This document shows, piece by piece, positions 58,013 through 64,000 of a DNA stretch of 64,000 nt. A program made the position numbers and the translations under genes. Position 1 is the first letter of the stretch; every line of letters starts with the position of its first letter. The stretch comes from Byssothecium circinans (lineage: Eukaryota; Ascomycota; Dothideomycetes; Pleosporales; Massarinaceae). Location of the stretch: positions 855,277 to 919,276 of the forward strand of contig ML976980.1 of NCBI GenBank assembly GCA_010015675.1, in the 5' to 3' direction. The notes under the pieces were generated by a model that saw only the letters and a program-made list of their open reading frames with translations, was not told where the DNA came from and ran no database searches.

Positions 58013-59353
58013 TCAGATGTAAGAGACCTTCACGCCCATCCCAACCGTCCTGCGCACCTTCTCCCACGCAGTACGCAAAATGCGCATAATCCTTTCCCGC
58101 AAATCCCGCCTCCCAAACGCCAAAGCAAACGCTAGAAGAAAGAGAAGAAAACGAAACATAACCATCGGGTTCGCTGTCACCGAGTGCGCCGTGTTCGATA
58201 TCATCGTCTGTATTAAGCTGAAGAAAGCAGTAGCGCGGTGGTAGAGGCCGGGCGGGGGAGTGACTGCTTTTTTGGCTGGCCGTGGGGCACGGGACGATGT
58301 TGACGGTGCGGTGCGATGGACCGGACCTTTCCGGAACACTTCATCTGAGCCTCTGGGCTGACGTCGATTCTCTTCTTCTCGTTTTCTGCGTTCGTCTTCG
58401 GCGCGTGATTGTTCTAGTCGGCGGGCTTCGGTTTCTTTTCGGTGGCGCTCCATTTGTTCTTGCTGTTGTTGGCGAAGACGTTCTTCTCGCTTCTCGGCGT
58501 CTTCCTTCTCCTCTTTCAACGAGTGCAAGGCGAGGAGAAAGGCTTCCTTGCGCTCGTCGTCTAGGACTTCGGACATGGATATGAATTCCCTTGAATAGTC
58601 CCATTCCTCGTTCCTTGGTAGTACGTGAAGGGTGTAGAGTTCGAGGAGCTTTAATCGAGTGTTGAGATCGCGTGGTGTGTCTGTGCCGTTATTTTGCTGG
58701 CTGGGCCGACGTTGTAGGTAGGGAGAGGATGTCATGTGGGCAGAGATGTCAAAGGTAGGATTTGCCGAGGCGGAGAGATAGGTCTCAAGCTTTTGCTGGT
58801 TGGGGCGTTGCGAGGGCGAGTGCGTGAGGAGGAGTGTCGCTCTACAAGTACATTAGTCGTAGACTTTGATATTTATTGAGGATTCGTACAGATTGACTAC
58901 CACATCGGCGTCGACATCGCCCTCGACGCCGGCATAACCGTCGCGCACCACTTCGTCCCAAACGCTGCCATCGCGGCACTTGGACACCAATTGCTTCCAT
59001 CTCGTGCTCCCAAACGCGTTTTTGCCCTCCTCGGCGCCTAATTCGACCACCGAGTTGAGGAAAGTGAGGTAGAAGCTCCACACCTTGATCCGGGTGCCCC
59101 GCGACGCGGTTGCTATGGGGGCATAGCCGGAGAGGTCGCCATTGTACGACGTTTTGAGGTCGTCCTGGGCCGGCGGTGTGATGATGGGCTCGATGGTGGA
59201 TAGGGCCTCAGGCAGACGGCGCGTGAGGAACAGCTGGGCGGCCTGGCGGTAGGCTTTGGCGATTTGCGACGAGTGTTGCCGGGATGCAGACAGGGACGAG
59301 ACGGATGAGGAGAGCATGCGCAAGGCGCTCGTATCCTCGTACGGCGCGGACAT
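58013..59353 (-). CDS. PEX26: Pex26/Pex15-like tail-anchored peroxin
   Basis: Predicted peroxisomal membrane anchor for the Pex1-Pex6 ATPases (family knowledge). Exons 59353-58890 and 58841-58013 give 430 aa. The 48-bp intron (gtacga...ctaat...ttgtag) converts NLYESS* into NLATLLLTHSPSQRPNQQKLE, linking what would otherwise look like two genes. Residues 1-200 hold TPR-like helices (QIAKAYRQAAQLFLTRRLPEALSTI, RIKVWSFYLTFLNSVVEL, DVVVNLATLLLTH). A long Glu/Arg/Gln coiled coil follows at about 250-315. One membrane span lies near residues 381-397 (MVMFRFLLFLLAFALAF), with a basic tail of about 33 residues. Start MSAPYEDTSALRML was preferred to a Met 66 codons upstream. Confidence 0.72.
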
Positions 59354-60187
59354 GCTGGTGAAGCTCCTACTGGGACGGCGGAGTGAGCGGAGTGAGCGGG
59401 AGACGTGCCATGCTCCCTTTCGGCGTCGATGGTGTTGCTGTCGGCTCGCGCGAGGAATGTGAAGGCTGCTGGCCAGTCTGAACCTCGGCAGATTGACTTC
59501 ATTTCTTGGCACCGCTAACCTCCACTGACTCTCAAGCCTAGCTACACGCACTCACCAGCCACTCAAACACCAAAACATCACGAGGCGTCGTGATCGCGAC
59601 GGCAACATCTTCTGGTGAAGACTCGTTTGGCCAGCAAGCTAGTCGCAATCGACCCTCGCGCCCGTGCTTGTCAAACCTGGCTGACATCAAGCGTGTGCAG
59701 GTCAGAGTCAAGAAGAAGTCTCATTGCAGTCTTACACTAACCTCGCCACTCGCTGCTCGGCCTCAGCTCTCAGCTCTGCTGTCTGCTGTCTGCTGTCTGC
59801 TATCCACTAGAAAGGGCGCGCTGCCGCTATTTTGTCCACACAGCTAACGTCTTCCCAAGGTTGTCCATCTGACCAGCAGTGCAACACTACATTGGCCCCG
59901 TCGTCAAAACTTTGGCAGCTCTGCTTAGCATCTTCAAGGCAGTCTGCGCCATCATCGCCGCCTACCTCACAAGAACACGTCTCGTTCGCTCTCTCTTCTC
60001 TTTCTATCTGAGGCTCCAACGCACGCGTTTGTCCACTCTATATCTGAGCGCAAGATCTCGCCGCCACCACTCCCCTTGCCCCTCGACTACCGCTTCTACC
60101 CCGGAATCATTGAAGAAACCGATAACACCATCTTATAAACCACTCACTATCAGTACTTGACAGAGCTATACGGCATTCATAGACAGC
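59354..60187. promoter_or_regulatory. divergent promoter between the peroxin and the deadenylase
   Basis: An 834-bp gap between divergent genes. It contains a gtctgctgtctgctgtctgct run near 59780-59800 and C/T-rich leader sequence before 60188. No factor site is claimed. Confidence 0.4.
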
Positions 60188-62154
60188 ATGGACGTTACCG
60201 CTGCCACCTACCCGCACCAGCTGTTGGGCCTTCTCATCAACATATCCGAGGCTGACTTTGTTTCCTTCGACCTAGAACTCACCGGCATCCCCTCACACCT
60301 TCCAAAAAAGGAACCATGGAAGCCGCGCAGTGGCCGGAAATCGCTTCAAGATCGCTACGCAGAGACCAAGGAAGCCGCGGACCGATACCATATCCTCCAG
60401 GTGGGTATCACGTGTGGCAGGTTCGACTACCTGGCCAATAGATATGTCCTGCGGCCCTACAACATCACTCTGAGCCCTCTACTCGACGAACGCCTTGATA
60501 TCGAGCGAGAAGTTTGCATACAGACCGGTGCCATAACTTTTCTGCTCAGCAATGGCTTTGACCTGGCCGCTCCGTTCGCGAAAGGAGTGCAGTATCTTTC
60601 CAGAGAAGAGGCCCAACAGGCGAGGCAAATGGCGTACGATCGATTCGACAAGAAGAACCCTGTCGAGGACGTGCTGCTTAAGGTCGAAGAGAAAGACTCT
60701 ATTGACTTCGTCAAGCGGGCGCGAGAAGCTATCGTGGACTGGAAAAACTCCCGGACGAGCGCAATTACACTGGAAATCACCACACATACGGGCCTACCGG
60801 ATCAGCCCGTGGTACCCGTCATTTCACGCTTTGAGAAGCGTCTCGTGCATCAGCTTGTCCGCGCCGAATTTCCGGACCTAGTGTCAATCGGAAGGAACGA
60901 ATGCATCCGCATCGTGCCGTTTGATCCCGTTCGCGAAGCTGATAACACAAGGAGGCTGAAACTGCGCGTCAGGGAATCGATTGCTCGACAGACAGGCTTC
61001 CGGTGGATCTTCGAAGCGCTGGCCATGGGAGACATATCGGAGACAGACCCGTTCCACTACAATATTGGTGTCAGCGGATCCATCATCGCTGCCAATCACC
61101 ATGATGTGAAGGACCGCTTCGATCGCACTCACGAACGACTGAAGACACACCAGCCAGTACTCGTCGGACACAACATGTTCACTGACCTAGTCTACTTGTA
61201 TCGGTCGTTCGTCGGCGAATTACCAGATACTTTGGATGAATTTTGCAAAGTACTGCACGATGAATTCCCACGTATCATTGACACCAAATGGCTCGCCACG
61301 CACGCTGGGGGTGACTTGAACCTTTCACCGACTCTGCAAGAAATCGCGGAGGGGCTCGAAGATCAACCCCTCCCAGATATTGTCACACACCGCGATCATC
61401 CCAAGTACCACGAAACTCAGGCATTCCATGAAGCTGGCTACGACAGTCTGCTGACTGCGACAATCATGCTCCGATTATCCGCCAAAATCGACGCCGAGCG
61501 TAAGGAGAAGAACAAGGACCCGCTGTCGGACAATTCTTCAGAACTTAGTTTCAAGTCTGCTGTCGAAGAACAAGATCCCAATATCATTGATGGCCGCGAG
61601 AAGATCACTAAACCGGTCCCTCTTCCGCCGACGGACAATCCGCAAGCAGTCTTTGAAGAGGCTACAAGCAAGAAGAAGAAGCGGCGCGGCAAAAAGGGGA
61701 AGAGCAATCTCAGCAACAGCCTTTCGTCAGCCGGCCGCTTCCAGACTAAGAACATGTTCGACAATCTACGGGAGCCGAGTCCTGATGCAGTCACTGATGA
61801 GAACGCCAGTGTACCCACTAACGGTATGTAGATCACGCATGTAGCTGCAGGATTCAAACATGACGTGCACTGGCACACCTTTGGATGAGCTTTGCTGACT
61901 TTGTTCCCTCACTTTCAGGTAGTCTTATCAACACCGACGCCGGCTCCTCGCCTACAGCGTGGCAGGATGAGCGCTATAGTCCCGACAAATCCAAATGGGT
62001 TCCCATCGAGCAAGCGCCAAGGAAGCCCATGGAGCTCATACCCGCATTCGACTCGGAATTCTGGGACGAGTTTGGGAATACGCTGCGGGTGTTCGGAACG
62101 CAGGAGAGCGTCCTCAAGATCGCGGACTGGAAGAAAAAGTCGTCAGCTATATAG
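60188..62154 (+). CDS. PARN/CAF1-family poly(A)-specific ribonuclease
   Basis: DEDD-type 3' exonuclease of the PARN branch, trimming poly(A) or non-coding RNA tails. Exons 60188-61823 and 61919-62154 (95-bp intron) give 623 aa; the joint yields TNGSLINTDAGS. Catalytic residues: Asp28 and Glu30 (FVSFDLELTGI), Asp333 (LVGHNMFTDLVYLY), and His414 with Asp419 (FHEAGYDSLLTA). Between them is an insert of about 200 residues, as in PARN, where an R3H domain usually sits (TFEKRLVHQLVRAEFP-like segment near 215-235). The C-terminus has a Lys/Arg run (KKKKRRGKKGK), a likely nuclear signal (inference), and ends with FWDEFGNTLRVFGTQESVLKI. Confidence 0.88.
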
Positions 62155-63133
62155 CTAGGCTTTCAACATGTGCGGGATTCCTTCAGCGGCATGGATAGGC
62201 GTTGGGCATGTCTCGGTTTTCTATGGGCATTATGATGGAAAGCCCCGGGGCAAGAGACTGACGAAGCTTTCCACATTAGGTGAGGAATTAGGCCGGAGTT
62301 TAAGTTCGGTACGGTGCTCCGGGACAAACGGCTTCGTGACTTGTGTTGCATTGCATAGCTGTGGCGGTGTTTGTGGCGGGGAAATTCCTTTCTACTTCTC
62401 TATGGTTCCCTCTTGATCTATCCGTGTTGGAAATGTGCGTTGTAGCGCTGTCACCTTTTCTGTCGTTCTTTTCCTACTCGTCTTTCCTTTTCCCTGCCCT
62501 TCCCGCTCACTCCATGTATTTCTCACGGCATCCTACAGATTACCCGCCTCTCCTAACACACTGACTATAGGACAAAGAGAACTCTTTGCTTATAACGTAA
62601 GGTCGAGTTTCCTGAAAGCATAAATGCAAAGGACTGATTAATTTGTCAAGTTTATATGGCCGAAGATTCCCATGCCGCAAGTATGGCCAATAGTAAAGGT
62701 TGTTCCAACCTTTGAAATAAGAGGAATGCTCGTTTGAACTTCTTGATCATCTGTATCCCCCTACTTGGATTTCCATTTAACTAAGTACCTTGGACTTATT
62801 CGGATCTTGCATTGGTAAGGCATCTTCCACAACTCGATATCTGATAGTCTTTGCAGCATGAAGCTGATACTAATTGATGTGTTAGATCAGAGATACCATG
62901 CTGTATGTAGTGCATGAAATTGATCCCAATTCCCTTTTTGCCCGGCGTATGGATGCATGTCAAAAATATCGTTTGTCAAAGTTCGAACTCGCAAATTTCT
63001 ATTATGATTTTGTCACCCAGCAACGAGCGTTTGCACACAAACCTACCCATTTTTCTCTTCGTGCCGACGATCAACATACCTTTACCCAGCACCACATACA
63101 CAACCTCCACAAATACCACAACCTCCCACCACC
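62155..63133. other. intergenic region
   Basis: Between two plus-strand genes. Pyrimidine-rich around 62450-62510; no supportable gene. Confidence 0.4.
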
Positions 63134-63961
63134 ATGTCTCAACCCAAGAGCAAGGTCATATCGCCCGAGACCACGACGCCAGACTCTAACACCACCATAA
63201 CCCCCATAGCCGCCTCCCCCGTCGCCCCAAAACCCCAGGCAGCACCCCCAGCCATAAAAATCCGAACCTACCTCGTGCTCCGCCGCACAACCCGCGACAT
63301 CCCCAAACCACGCGATCCCATAGTTACAATCACGCCCTCCCCACCCCCGCCCCCTTCCCTATTACCACCGCATCCGTACCACCCACACACCAATCCCTCA
63401 TACGCCAACACAGCAACATCCCACACGCTCTCCCTCGAGGGCTGGGACTTCGAAATCGACCTCCCCAAAGACGCACACAGGCACTACAAGCTCTCTCTCC
63501 CCCCCTCGACCCACAGCTCCAACATACCCTTACTCCACACCTCCTACCCACCTGTGCCACCCCCTATCAACGACACTGCTACCTTCCCCACGCCCCCACC
63601 CCACGACCCCTCAGGCACAACAACCCAAATCATAACCTGGACGCCCTCCCTCGCCACCGCCTCCAGCATCCTCTCCGCGGAATTCAGCCACGCGGTGCGC
63701 GTCGCGCGTTCGCGCCTCGAAACGGGGTATGCGCTGCAGGTGCAGGGCCCGGAGACAGGGACAGGGAGCACGAGGGCGGGGGTGTTTAAACGGTTTGTGC
63801 GGTTTACGGAGGAAGGCGAGGTTGTGGGGACGGGGTTGGAGGAGAGTCGGAGGCTGGGGGAGTTGGGGTGGGGGGCGAGGATGGGGACGGGGTGTGTGGT
63901 GGTGGAGTGGTGGGATCTGGTGGAGGTTAGGGTTGGGGTTGTGCGGAGGGGGGAGGAGTAG
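63134..63961 (+). CDS. proline-rich hypothetical protein
   Basis: Single-exon frame of 275 aa, function unknown. Start MSQPKSKVISPETTTP. An ordered-looking piece AIKIRTYLVLRRTTRDIPKP precedes a Pro/His-rich linker. Then come SLEGWDFEIDLPKDAHRHYKLSLPP, TQIITWTPSLATASSILSAEFSHAVRVARSRLETGYALQVQ and a C-terminal Gly/Val-rich part ending VVEWWDLVEVRVGVVRRGEE. The base composition changes sharply from C-rich to G-rich at about 63720. The possible N-terminal beta-strand and amphipathic helix suggest a folded domain, but I recognise none. Confidence 0.55.
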   Translation: MSQPKSKVISPETTTPDSNTTITPIAASPVAPKPQAAPPAIKIRTYLVLRRTTRDIPKPRDPIVTITPSPPPPPSLLPPHPYHPHTNPSYANTATSHTLSLEGWDFEIDLPKDAHRHYKLSLPPSTHSSNIPLLHTSYPPVPPPINDTATFPTPPPHDPSGTTTQIITWTPSLATASSILSAEFSHAVRVARSRLETGYALQVQGPETGTGSTRAGVFKRFVRFTEEGEVVGTGLEESRRLGELGWGARMGTGCVVVEWWDLVEVRVGVVRRGEE

Positions 63962-64000
63962 ATGGGGGATGGATGGGAGGGACGGTTAGAGGAAATGGAG

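Noticed and set aside
1..64000. tRNA or rRNA genes
   Set aside because: No convincing A/B-box pair with a cloverleaf was seen by eye. A tRNA scan would be decisive.

Overview
The window is nuclear DNA of a filamentous ascomycete (Pezizomycotina), most likely a dothideomycete-like fungus. The class level is inference. Genes are split by short GT-AG introns of about 46-95 bp, many with CTGAC/CTAAT-type branch points. The gene set is filamentous-fungal: Bud4-type anillin, SET9, a Zn2Cys6 regulator, xylose reductase, a Pex26-like peroxin and a fungal OTT_1508-type deaminase. The repeats carry C-to-T/G-to-A decay typical of RIP (repeat-induced point mutation).

Layout. 0.3-16.7 kb is a dense housekeeping block: a bud4 homologue (+), an RGG/Gly-rich protein (+), a conserved unknown (-), ESS1/PIN1 (-), RPB9 (+), mitochondrial ribosomal protein uL14m (-) and SET9 H4K20 methyltransferase (+). 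17.7-19.8 kb holds a pogo/Fot-type transposon with TA target duplication and six in-frame stops. 20.0-27.7 kb carries a secreted HExxH metalloprotease (-), a 154-bp tandem repeat, a conserved unknown (-) and a deaminase-MYND fusion (+). 29.7-37.9 kb has a conserved low-complexity protein (+), SEC61 beta (+), a 174-bp tandem repeat, an F-box protein (+), an in-frame decayed pseudogene (+) and a four-TM protein (-). 39.4-47.2 kb has xylose reductase (-), an MDR alkenal/alkenone reductase-like enzyme (-) and a Zn2Cys6 factor (-). 48.0-51.9 kb is a nested transposon: a second copy of the 17.7-kb element sits inside the left inverted repeat of a different pogo-like element. 52.2-64 kb has a kinase-like protein lacking catalytic motifs (+), a DUF1772-like membrane protein (-), a MITE-like element, an F-box-like protein (+), a Pex26/Pex15-like peroxin (-), a PARN/CAF1-type deadenylase (+) and a proline-rich unknown (+).

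Most genes are independent cellular functions; no operon-like or biosynthetic cluster logic is evident. Spliced models were assembled by hand from splice signals and reading frame. Every multi-exon model listed sums to a multiple of three. Family names rest on recognised motifs, not on a database search.
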